DNA from: Chelonoidis abingdonii
Lineage: Eukaryota; Chordata; Testudines; Testudinidae
DNA: 64,000 nt
Assembly (NCBI RefSeq): GCF_003597395.2
Contig: NC_133774.1
Span: 40,260,109-40,324,108, forward strand
Reading direction: 5' to 3'
Part shown: one piece after another, positions 10,276-20,210 of the stretch
Layout: each line of letters begins with the position of its first letter
Numbering within the stretch: position 1 is the stretch's first letter
Made by a program: the position numbers and the translations under genes
The notes under the pieces: model-generated
What the model saw: only the letters and a program-made list of their open reading frames with translations
The model's database searches: none
Told to the model about the DNA's origin: nothing

Positions 10276-13200
10276 GTGAGCCTGACAATCCTGGGTAGCA
10301 GTGAATTCTGATTGCAGGTACTACAGATATTGGGTGGAATCTTGGGCAAAATGCCCATTGATTTCAATAGGGATTTCACCCTCTAAGTATTTTGACCAAG
10401 CAAACCATCTCACAAGCCTGGTATTCTGGAGTGGCAGGCTGATGCCAGGAGCTACCCCTCTGCAAGCCTTTCCTCCTGGCTGATGAATGGGATGCAGCAC
10501 TTCCTGTCAGGAATTGGTAAGGAGCACTGATTGAGGAGTGTCATTTCAGCATACAAAAAAGCAGCAGCAGCACAGCTGAGTGAGCCCTGGAAATTGTGGT
10601 CCTGGCTTTCAGTGAAGCGTCCTGATTAAAGTAACATCCAGTAGGTGAAATACAAAATATTGTTTAAATTAAAACAAAAGACATATGTTCAATGATATTA
10701 ATGAGGAATTGTGCACAGGAAAGAGGCCATGAATGACAGACAAAAAGATGGGAAGGGCAGTGGGAGAGAAGTGATGGTTAGTACCTGTTAATTGAGATTT
10801 TAATATATGATGAGTTGCGTTTAGTTTTGTACTTCATATTACTCACTCTCATTAATTGTAGCCTCCCAATAAACTACCTGAGGAAGGGAACTGTTACTAT
10901 CTCTGGTTTATAAACAGAGGGGATGAAGCAGGGGCAATGGAGAGGATAACATCCGCATTATCAGAAGCAGCCTCTGCTTCTGGCTGCCATAATTTTTGGG
11001 TGCTCAGCTTTAGAGATTTAAGGCTTCAAATGCAGAAACTCCTATTGGCTCAAATGAGAATTTTAGGTATTCAACACCTCTGAAGATGAAGGCTGCCTTT
11101 GAATGTTTGGCTGTACAGGCTAGACAGTGAGTTAGTGGCACTGTCCGAACTAGAACTATGGTCTCCTAACTCTGTGCCCTTCTCTAAGCACTAGTTCTAG
11201 TGCTAGACCATGCCATTTCCCACATCCTGACCCAAAAAAGATTTATAAATGGTCTTTTATTAATTTAATTATTTAAAATATGGCCTTCAAACTAAACCTT
11301 TGAGGGCCAAAGCAACCATTGTCAAGCATATTGTATAATTTTCTGAAAAATACTTGCATCTATCTTTGTTTACCAGTAATTTGGGTCATATTCACACAGC
11401 TGGGAGAATATAACACCCATCTTTCTTGTCTTTACCTCCTACTTCCTAAACATCATGTACCCTTCCTTGTCTCTTTCGGATCCTTCCAAAAATCCACTCC
11501 TTTTATGAAGCGTTCCCATCTTCCTTCTCACCGATTGTGCACCAATGCCTTTATATTGTCCATTGTGTTGCCCTTGTCTGAGTTAGATGGAAACCTTCTC
11601 CTAGCTGGCACCTAGTCTATGAATTTTTAGTAGAGTAACATCTACACTAATATTATTTCTCCCTTGGAATCCTTGAAAATTATTATACAATTTTAAAAGC
11701 ATAATTGATTCTGTGTATGTGGAGTCTGTACTGCTTCTGGGAACTGAGTGGCGTGAAATTAAGTAGAACTGGCTTTGTGAATGTGACATACATATTACAG
11801 AAACTAAGAAATGGAAATAAGCCTATTAGGTCATCTAGTAAATTCTCTGAAGCTAATGAGCAATTGTTTTCTGCAGTATACTCTTCAGTGCTTTGTCCAG
11901 TTCATCTAAAATGACTAAGTGATGAGAATTTCACCATTTACAAATAACATGTGAGATTGTGTTGTGAGAGTCTCTTACAGTGTATCTAGTTAACTTAGAA
12001 GATGTATGTACATTACCTCTTCACCTCAAAATTTTTATCCAACTGGACATTTTAATGAGGAGATTTGTGTTTCTTCCTGCAGTACGTACCTTCTCTTTTC
12101 AAACCCAGTGGGTAACCAGTATGTTTTTAGTTTTTATTTAATTGAGCTGTCACCCTCACTAAATGCTGTGCAATATTTTAGCTTGTTCCCCCCTCAGATT
12201 CTTAAAGTGATTTACAAATGTAGGTGAGCGTTATCATCTCCAAAAAAAAACAACAAGGAGTCTGGTGGCACCTTAAAGACTAACAGATTTATTTGAGCAT
12301 AAGCTTTCATGGGTGGTAAACCCACTTCAACTGCAACCCACAAAAGCTCATGCCCAAATAAATCTGTTAGGCTTTAAGGTGCCATCAGACTCCTTGTTGT
12401 TTTTGTGGATACAGACTAACGCGGCTACCCCCAATACTTGACATTATTATCCCCAGTTCTCAGAGGGGCAAACTGAGACACAGAGATTTAAGTCACTTGC
12501 CTAAGGGCAAAAGTGTAGTCAGTTGGAAAACTGGGAATAGAATCTAGGTTCCCTAGCTCCCAGGCCATGCCCTGTGTACTGGATCATGCTGTTTCTCTCT
12601 GGCCCCAGTTCAGCAAGGTACTTGCGTGCACAGTTTTAAGCAGGTGAATTGTCCCATTGACTGTAATGGTCTGTATGGGTAACAACACCCCTCAGTAAAG
12701 TATAATTACTAAACAAAACCCAGCTGACGTTCTTTGGTCTGTGAACTTTGTTATTTCTGTTTTAGGTTTCCCAAGGATAATAAGAAAAAACAGCAGTGGG
12801 CCCAGGCAGTACATCGGGCTGACCCTGTGAGTGGCAAACTCTGGACACCATCTGAATGGGATATGATTTGTTCTCAGCATTTCAATCCTGACTGCTTCAA
12901 AGAAATTAATGGAAAGAAATTTTTAAAGGAAGGGAGTTGTCCTTCTATATTTTCCTTTCCTGACAATTTTCAGGTATAAAATGTGACACACTGATTTCAT
13001 TAAAAATAACTGATTCATGATCAACTGAAGCACATAACCGCCTCAGGTGGCAAGTTTTTGGAGTGACATTTCACATAGCGTGCCATACTGTTACTAATAT
13101 GCTAATAAACCTTTGTTAGGTCCTCTAAAAATAGCTTTAGTAAAATCTTGGGGACGGAGTGTGTTGAGGTGTCATAGGGCGTGTATGTATATCAGTGGTT

Positions 13201-16200
13201 AAATTATGCATTCTAGAACTGTAATTCAAAACTGATTGGTTAAGTAAAAGCAAAAGCTATGTCCTGGTGTCTAGTGCAGATTCTTTCAGCCTGTTATTTC
13301 TCTTCAATTAAAGACTGCAATTGTTAAATTTGTCACAGCATGGATCACATCTCAATAGAGAGAATTTCTCATGGACGGTTTTTCCTTTTATTTACAATTG
13401 CATAGACCAGTACCTTGCCCATTCACATTTATCTGGACCAGGTCTCAACATCACTGTGGCAGCTTCTACCGTTGGCCAGGTTCTCTTTTCTAATAGTGAG
13501 CCTGATCTGATGCCTATAGAAGCAGGTGTGAAGGAGGCAGAGTCAACGCCTAATATAACATTTATAAAACCTAGCTTTGCTGGTGAAAACCCTATTGCCA
13601 ACAAGGATGGTTCTGAGCTGCAGTTCTCTCTGAACTTTAATTGCATTCTTTGTTTCGTAGAGAATAGATAATTCTCTACGGCGATCAGCGAAGAACTCCA
13701 AATGTGCTGGCACATTTCTAGAAAATCCTCCTCTCACGGCAGATTCCACTGAGGTGTACGTTACTGTAACGGTAAGCATCAGAACTGTGAGTGAATGCTG
13801 AAACAGTAGTGTCACAACATGAGCCTTTCCTTTTGTATTTTCTGTACTAATGACCAATTCTGTGTCAATTTGAATACAACAAATACTTGCCTATTTTAGC
13901 ATTGAAAAATAATCTTGGATACTGTGTGATGTTGTGCTTGGTCTTAGGGCAACAATTAACATTTGTTAGGCTTACTGGAGAACAAAAAGTACAAAGATTA
14001 AAATGTGCTTGTGTAGGGTTTACAGTGAGGCAACAGACATCTGCCATGAAGTGATTAAGATACATGGACTGAAATCCTGGCTCTATTGAAGACAGTGATA
14101 GTTCTGCCACTGATCTCAATAGAGTCAGGATTATACCCATAGCGTAAGACTGTGGGAAAGAATTTTGAGCAGAATTAGATACCAGAAAACCCATCTCTTT
14201 GTCTTTCAATAACTTGTATAATGTGTAACAAATTAATGTTCTTCACATTCAGCCATGAAGCATCTGCATCATGTGATCATATGTGCATGCATATGAACTG
14301 GCCTGAAAGAGAGCATTTGAATTTCCAAGTTTATAGAGGACTCCCATTTCTCACTGCTATCGAGAGAGAGAGGCAGAAAAGTTTTTTAAAAACTATGAAA
14401 AAAACTGTATCCTGTTAATTCGTTTTTGGGGGCATATTATCATTCACACTCTCCCACTCCATTCTTGGTTTCATGGGGGGAATTAAATTCCTGTGTTGTT
14501 GTTTCTCTTTGTAGAAAACAGCAAACAACTCAAAAAAATTAACAGAAAACTTCAGCCATGCTCATGAGGTGGACACAATGGTGGTGTGTAATACACAGGA
14601 CACAGTAATGGTGAGCATCAAAACTACAATGGGTACACTTCCTCTTTTTACATTATTTCGGTTTTAGTCTTTAAAAAATGTTCTCGTTGACACTGAGTCC
14701 AATCTTAAAGCCCTTATATATACTCAAAACTCCTGTTGACTCCACACTACCCGTGAAAATCTTACTATGTTGAAAGAAGCTATAAGGCTCAGTGATTTTG
14801 TGTTAAATGTTTTGTTTATAGTTCAAGATAGCATTTGCCTACAGTTACCACAGAGTGCTATATGAGGTAGTACTGTTTCCCTGTGTATTTAGGAAAAGGG
14901 ATAAATTAAGCAAAAGCTCTGATATTTAGCAGTAGCCACTGTATATGAAATGAGTACATGCTTGCAGTCCAGTCCCAAGTGGACAGCTGTCTGCATCTCA
15001 AAAGCCACTGTACAATTGACACTGTTAACCATGCCATAGAGAAACTTGAAAGATTGATTGATTGGACATGGAGACACAACCACCTTCTTGGCTTTACAGG
15101 TGATAGCTTTACCAGGTCAAGGTGCATCCTAGGCACTAAACTACCTTTTGTAAGTGAAAAAAATAAAAAAAATATTCTGAAAACTGAAGTAGATTCTACA
15201 TCCAGGTAAACTAGTTCAGGACAAAATGCCCAGCTGGTCAGAGGGAAAAAAGTACATTTTATGTTGAAATGAAGTATCCAGAAGGTGTAAATCTCACATA
15301 TGTGAACTTAACTCTTTCCATGGCATGCTATATTAAGGGCTAACTTGCTAGCACTTGAACCTCTCAGCCCAAAACTCAAGGGAAGTGCTGCTTCAGTAGT
15401 GCAGCTTTAGGAGGAGAAATGTTCTCATCCTTTGCTAACCTAATGGTTTTTCAGGTGGATTTTAAAGATTGCATGGTACCTTTTCCATAGAGCAGAACCT
15501 CGATGTTTGGTCAGCATCCCTTGCCTTGATACACCAGGCTGCAACATTCAAGGCAGTAGATGAATTACTCCTGAGTCCACAATTACAAACACCTCTGTGA
15601 AATGGATGGGCACTTTAACAAATCTGAATAAATAATGGCTGCCACATTAGTCTACACTATCACCACACTACTGATAGCACCTAAGAATTTTTTGATGAGC
15701 TATGTGAGCCAGACCCGTATCTTAATGTGTCCTATTCATTAGAGCATTCAATGGACTCTATATCCTCTGCCCACTTCTTATAACTCTGAGGATTCTCCTG
15801 TGGGCAGAGGTTAAACTGGGCCAGTACATGGCAATACTGCATGTCAGCAGGTGCTTCTTCCACTACAGACTGTAAATCGATAGAGCTGACAACTAGGGTT
15901 TATTGTAGTAGGGCCAGAATGAGCTCTGGTACTTAAGTCTGCCAGTTGAGTTCTAGTGCCCCATCTTTCAGTCAGATCTGCTAGCTAGGCTTCATTGGGG
16001 CACTGTATGGGCACAAAGGCACTCTGCAAGTGGATCTGATTGTAGACTTGTATCGTACTTTCTTTCCCTTCTCCACAGCTTTGTACCATGTTGTTAGGAG
16101 TTCCTCACACTACTCCCAGTTCCACCAGGGAGCTCCAATCATGGAGGCTTTAGGGTTTGTTTTTTTTTGTAAATTAAGTCCCAATTAGCTCAAAAATTGC

Positions 16201-16435
16201 AAAAATCCAGGACTGTTGCTTTCTTTTATCTTTAAATTAGACAGACCACCATTACCATATCACAGACAGTTCAAAAACTCTGAAGAGGAAACTGGATGAA
16301 CTTTTAGCAGAGAATCACAAGCTGAGAAGAAAATTAAGAAGTGCTTCTGATCATGGAGAGAGACTCCATAAAAATATGGAAAAGTTGTTGGACAAGCTGC
16401 ACTCTAAAGACATGTTGTCATGGGAAATAACGTGA
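10196..16435 (+). CDS. THAP domain-containing protein (THAP5/THAP6-type), five coding exons
   Basis: Joined coding exons: 10196-10275, 12766-12973, 13661-13771, 14515-14610, 16241-16435. They give 229 residues, close to the length of short THAP proteins such as THAP6. The N-terminal THAP finger (residues 1-~92) has the C2CH ligands C5, C10, C62 and H65, plus the conserved P29, W38, F66 and the CPSIF box (85-89, usually AVPTIF). Residues 97-165 are low-complexity linker. DHHY at 167-170 fits the (D/E)HxY HCF-1-binding motif. It is followed by a Lys/Leu-rich coiled coil (~177-212) and the C-terminus LSWEIT. Family members are nuclear, sequence-specific DNA-binding factors that recruit HCF-1. 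All splice sites are GT..AG, the exon 1/2 junction splits an Arg codon, later junctions are phase 0, and no stop interrupts the frame, so the gene looks functional. Orthology to THAP6 is inferred from resemblance only. A lineage-specific paralogue is possible. Confidence 0.86.
10877..11215. repeat. Old MIR/CORE-SINE-like repeat with another repeat inside, in THAP intron 1
   Basis: The outer parts resemble the degenerate MIR body: GGAACTGTTACTATCTCTGG near 10890 and CTAGAACTATGGTCTCC to CTAGACCATGCC near 11150-11210. The middle (about 10985-11100) looks like a different palindrome-type repeat. Divergence is high. Confidence 0.35.
12185..12600 (+). repeat. MIR/CORE-SINE-like repeat interrupted by a PLE pair
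   Basis: TGATTTACAAATGTAGGTGAG (in two pieces) with ATTATC before 12245, followed after the PLE insertion by ATTATTATCCCCAGTTCTC, GAGACACAGAGATTTAAGTC and ACTTGCCTAAGGGCAAAAG, follows the MIR consensus order. Bases 12250-12435 are the inserted PLE sequence. Confidence 0.5.
12250..12435. mobile_element. Head-to-head pair of PLE termini forming a 64-bp inverted repeat
   Basis: The left arm 12251-12314 (CAACAAGGAGTCTGGTGGCA..) and right arm 12336-12399 (..CAGACTCCTTGTTG) are complementary at 58 of 64 positions, with a 21-nt spacer. The right arm continues into GTGGATACAGACTAACGCGG, the extreme terminus of the family also seen at 25211. It lies in intron 1 of the THAP gene and would fold into a long RNA hairpin in the pre-mRNA. 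Confidence 0.72.
12766..12973 (+). CDS. THAP gene exon 2: rest of the THAP zinc finger
   Basis: Acceptor TTTCTGTTTTAG|G and donor TTTTCAG|GTATAA; 208 nt. It encodes RFPKDNKKKQQW through PSIFSFPDNFQ, including the CSQH ligand pair (C62, H65), W38 and the CPSIF box. The open frame upstream of 12766 is intron and not part of the protein. Confidence 0.88.
13661..13771 (+). CDS. THAP gene exon 3: linker
   Basis: Acceptor GTTTCGTAG|AGAATAG and donor GTAACG|GTAAGC; 111 nt, phase 0 on both sides. It encodes 37 residues (RIDNSLRRSAK to EVYVTVT) with no recognised fold. Only phase 0 is open through it, which matches exon 2. The donor flank is strikingly like that of exon 4. Confidence 0.75.
14071..14137. 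repeat. Short palindromic MITE-like hairpin in THAP intron 3
   Basis: GAAATCCTGGCTCTATTGA pairs with TCAATAGAGTCAGGATTAT across a short loop. It belongs to the CCTGGCTC..TTGA..TCAA class of sauropsid palindromic repeats. Confidence 0.5.
14515..14610 (+). CDS. THAP gene exon 4: linker
   Basis: Acceptor TTTCTCTTTGTAG|AAAAC and donor GTAATG|GTGAGC; 96 nt, phase 0 both sides. It encodes 32 residues (KTANNSKKL to TQDTVM), Lys/Thr/Asn-rich and likely disordered. It could be skipped without a frameshift. Confidence 0.75.
14611..16240. other. THAP intron 4, no further features assigned
   Basis: Bounded by donor GTGAGC and acceptor TTTAAATTAG. No recognised repeat or additional exon with compatible phase was found. 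Confidence 0.4.
16241..16435 (+). CDS. THAP gene terminal coding exon: DHHY motif and coiled coil
   Basis: Acceptor TATCTTTAAATTAG|ACAGACC; 195 nt to the TGA at 16433-16435. It encodes TDHHYHITDSSK, then heptad-like KLDELLAENHKLRRKL and HKNMEKLLDKL, ending LSWEIT. DHHY fits the HCF-1-binding (D/E)HxY consensus found in many THAP proteins just before their coiled coil. Confidence 0.86.
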   Translation, partial: TDHHYHITDSSKTLKRKLDELLAENHKLRRKLRSASDHGERLHKNMEKLLDKLHSKDMLSWEIT

Positions 16436-16561
16436 TTGCTATGTCTGTGCAAAGGCCAGGGGCTGAATGACAGATCTTCTCTCCCATTGCACCCAGCTGT
16501 TGGATAAGAAATGTTCACTAATGTTTATTGCTATGCGTGTCATTTTTTAATGTATTTATTA

Positions 16562-16567
16562 AATAAA
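16562..16567 (+). terminator. Poly(A) signal AATAAA of the THAP gene
   Basis: AATAAA lies about 127 nt after the stop codon, within an AT-rich 3'UTR (..TTTATTAAATAAAAAGC). It implies a short 3'UTR with cleavage near 16580-16600. Confidence 0.65.
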
Positions 16568-17234
16568 AAGCTGTAAACATTACTGAAGTTTTCATATAAA
16601 AGCTAGAAACTTGAAAGTTAAGATTGGCACTTGTGTTGTTCAGGGAGTGAATGTCAGTCTTTTACTTTAATTCCCTGTCTCTTCATTTGTCCCACATGGT
16701 TATTTTTTAGCTATATAGTTTCATGAAGGGTGGATGGGAGATTTACTGCTTTTTTTAAGAAGTCTTCTGTAGACATTTACTAAATGTGTAGTATTTACCT
16801 GAGAGCGCCATGGCTTTTTGAAATAATACACTAGAATGTTCCAATAAGTATTTATAAGTTTCCCCAAACCTGATAGGTTACGAAATTTATAGTCTGATAA
16901 ATATATTGCAGCATTTATGAAAATTTGTATTGGTTCATCTCTTTATATTTAACCAGTGTATTTGACTAGTTTCAGATAATTTAATGGCAAAAAGTTGAAA
17001 AGATCATATCATGACATTTCTTTTGCAGCTCCTCCAAAACTTCTAGCAGTAAAAACCTTCACAACATCTCCAACCATCAGACTTTGCTTAGAGCACCTAC
17101 TTTATTCATTGTTGTCTTTCCCCCCTTCTCCATCTTAAGTCAGATTTTAAGTGCATTAATTTCTAATAGCGCAATGGTGTCATTGCACCAGCCATCCACC
17201 CATCCACTATAAAATCAGTTTATATAATGGTTTG

Positions 17235-17353
17235 AAATATATATATATATATTTTTTGAAAGACTGGGATGTGCATTAACTATTGTATTAAATCTTATGA
17301 TCACATAGTAACGTGTGTGTGTGTGTAATATATACACACACACACACACACAC
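17235..17353. repeat. Microsatellites (AT)n and (GT)n-TATATA-(CA)n
   Basis: A short (AT) run at about 17238-17252. GTGTGTGTGTGTG, then TAATATATA, then CACACACACACACA lies at about 17313-17353. The last two blocks are self-complementary, and the CA block runs straight into MITE copy B. Confidence 0.8.
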
Positions 17354-17518
17354 CCCGCTACCCTGATATAACGTGACCCAATATAACACAAATTCAGATA
17401 CAACGTGATAAAGCAGGGCAGGGGCGTTGCACATTCCGGCAGATCAAAGCAAGTTCGATATAACGCGGTAAGATTTTTTGGCTCCTGGGGACAGCATTCT
17501 ATGGGGGTTGAGGGGGTG
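17351..17518 (+). mobile_element. TA-flanked MITE, copy B
   Basis: Same family as copy A. The left terminus is CACCCCGCTACCCTGATATA, then come AACGTGATAAAGCAG and GATCAAAGCAAGTTCGATAT, and the decayed right end is GGGGGTTGAGGGGGTG, followed by TA at 17519-17520. The left TA is replaced by the (CA)n tract. Confidence 0.72.
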
Positions 17519-17529
17519 TATGTATGTAA

Positions 17530-19055
17530 AATTTAATATTGTTTAATAGATCCAGACTTATTCTAATCCATTGTATCAATATATAGTTCTGCTGTCATAT
17601 TGCATGCTAAAATTGAACCTATTAAAATTCAATATGAAAAATAACTACCGTGTACAGTATGTGCAATATTGAGTCTTCACATAGGGTGCCCCCCTGTGTA
17701 GGGACAAGAGAGGAATGGGCAGAGGACAAAGCATTCCAGCTAATCTAGGCTGAGAATTTAGCCCCCATAGACACCCATGCAAAGCTGCCATCAATTCTGC
17801 AGCCCCAATGGTTAGTCAAGCTCATGCCGGGGAGTGCACTGGTGGATGGAGCAGTCCAGAATTAGGTAAATGCAAAGATGGTGTATTAGCCACCTTTGCC
17901 CTTCCCCTGCTGTGGGCTGCACCTTTTGCAGCCTGCCTCCCAAGTGGCGCAGTGTGGAATTTGTCCCTATTTGTTTAGATATTAAGGAACCTACTAGAAC
18001 GCCTTTGAAGGTAATGGAAAGACCTTCTCTGACTTCAGCTGCCTTCGATCAGGTTCTGCATTATCCAGTGACAATCTTCAAATGATGACCAGGGGGTTGT
18101 GCACTTTCTTCAGAACTGTGATAGTCCAGATGCATTCCTGCAAATTGAAAATATTAATCAATTAAAAAGCACCAGCTAAAACTGTTCTTATTGTACAATA
18201 ACTGCACATCAGGTTAGGCAATCTGTGTCACACCGGTCTTTTATTATCCCATAAACAAAAGTTGTCAGAATGTTATACACATACCAAACCTCCATCGAAG
18301 TCAGTGGGAGTTTGGGCACAAAAGGAATGTTGTCTTCCAGCATGTTCAGTACCACATGTTTCAGATGTAACACCCCCTCCCTCCCCCGCATGGACAATTT
18401 TGCAATAATGCTCATATGCTAAAGTAAAAAGGGCACGTGCATTTTTGCATTTAGGCCTGTTGTGGTCTCCTTTGAAAACTGGCCCTGAAAAAGATGTGGG
18501 AGTTTATAGCTGTAAGATTCCCATTGAATTTCATAGCCATTACATGACTGAAACCCTGCACAATTCTTAGCATCTCAGGTGTAATATACAGCTAGTTATA
18601 ATTATACTGTTAACACGTAATTAAACCACAAGTCACAACCTAAACATTTAGGCAGTTTAGAAATGTGTACAGCTGAAATTAAATAGGAGCTCTCTCTTTG
18701 TTCTTAACTGCGCTGGTGGAGATGTTCTGGGCAAAAGCACAAACCAGTTTGAGATAATATAAATGTTGCTGCAAGGTATTTTTTATGGGTGCAAGAGTGA
18801 CTAACCAAGAAATAGGGGCAAAAATGAAACAGACTCAGCACAGAGCTGCAAGACACACACACAGAAAAACATTCTTCTAAAAACTGATGTCTCCATCAGG
18901 ACTATTGTCCTGATTGGACAACAAAAAGTTCTGCATTATTTCCTAGAATCGTTTTTCCCTATTTCCTATACTTAAATAATCACGAACCTTCACAGGCTCA
19001 GAGCCTGCAAGCACCTCTGGCTAAGTCTAAATGGCAATACTATGGAGGTGGAGGA
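17530..19055. other. Unassigned intergenic DNA
   Basis: No coding exon was recognised. Degenerate palindromic repeat traces may exist near 17990-18070, but the match is too weak to call. Confidence 0.3.
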
Positions 19056-19059
19056 AGGC

Positions 19060-20210
19060 GCCTAGTAGAATACCACAGAGATCAGTGTTAGGGGGAATCA
19101 AACCACCCTTTTAAACATCTTCCTTAATCATATAGGAAAAGCATTTAATGAAATGTAGATGATGTGACATTGAGGAAAACTGTGCCCACCAGTGAGAAGA
19201 GATGTAATTCAAAGGAATCTAAAGAGATTAGAAATGTGGACAGAAAAGAGGTTCAGTTTGGGAAATTTACATTAATACAGCTATGGAAAAACACTCTAAA
19301 ACACAAGCATACAATGGGAAGACTAGAGCTGGAAGCCGGTAATACGGAAAGAGAGCTAGTGGGGTGATAGATGATGACAAGCTCCATAAATGTTTACAAT
19401 GGAATAGAGCAGCAGCAAAGGCAGTCTGCTATTGAGCTGTAAACACAGAGGCATCCCAATAATAAGCCTTCTCTTTGTGACTCTGCTGTGCTTACATTTA
19501 CAATGTGGAGCCCGCTTCTGGACTCCACCTTATTAGCAATATTAATACACTAGGAGAACAGAAAAGAGGCACAGAAATGATCAGAGGGCTGGAGGCATAG
19601 GTGTTGGAACTAAGAGTGCTGGTGGAGGTGCTGCTGCACCCCTATGAAGTAGTAGTAACTCAAGTACATGGTTTCTGCCTTCAGCACCCCCTCTATAAAA
19701 ATTGTTCCAGCACCACTGGCAGGAGGGACTTGAGAAAGATTAAAAGAGCTAAATAGAGCTTTGCTAAGAGATGACAACGTGTGGATGGGATGACATGATA
19801 ACTACAAATATCTGAAGGGTGTCAAATTCAAGGCTAGAGAAGAAAAATGTAGGTTAGTACAATAACTAAAAATAGGATACAATTAATGATGCTAAACAGT
19901 GTGATCTGATTGCTGGTACCTTTGCCTCTCCTCACCCCCTCTCCTCCCTCCTATTTGTTATTCCCAGCTGTCTGTATTCTGTAAACTCTTCAGGGAATGC
20001 GCCACATCTTTTCTTTGTTCTGTAAAGCACCTAGCACATTTTTGAGGCACAATATAAATAAGGAGTGGGAGAAATAAGAAAGGGAGAATACTATCTGAAC
20101 AGTAGTAGAAACTTCCTGACTTTAAGTCCCATTAGCCTGTATAAAAGGGAGGTGGCAGATATCTGGAACAATCCTGTACAGCCAAGGAAATGGACTCGAT
20201 AAAGTAATTG
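19060..20210 (+). mobile_element. Ancient CR1 LINE fragment, heavily decayed
   Basis: Scattered words in the right order match CR1 ORF2 and its 3' region on +: CACAGAGATCAGTGTTAGGG, then AACATCTTCCTTAATCAT, GATGATGTGACATTGAGGA, GAAATGATCAGAGGGCTGGAG and ATATCTGAAGGGTGTCAAAT. There are many stops and deletions, making it much older than the copies at 34.9 and 50.6 kb. It is split by a short MITE at 19597-19737. Confidence 0.5.
19597..19737. mobile_element. Short hAT-like MITE nested in old CR1
   Basis: Its inverted ends are GTGTTGGAACTAAGAGTGCTG and GTTCCAGCACCACTGG, with the core inverted pair GTGTTGGAAC / GTTCCAGCAC. The unit interrupts the CR1 phrase ending AGAGGGCTGGAG. The ends match a common turtle non-autonomous element, remembered and not searched. 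Confidence 0.5.

Noticed and set aside
12734..12765. ATG upstream in the exon 2 open frame as a start for the THAP protein
   Set aside because: A splice acceptor (TTTCTGTTTTAG) at 12765 and an upstream exon supplying C5 and C10 show that these bases are intron; without exon 1 the zinc finger lacks two ligands.
13409..13613. Constitutive extra THAP exon in intron 2 using the AG at the end of TTGCATAG
   Set aside because: Exon 2 ends in phase 0 and that acceptor would read into a stop within about 30 codons; all internal donors are out of phase with exons 3-5.
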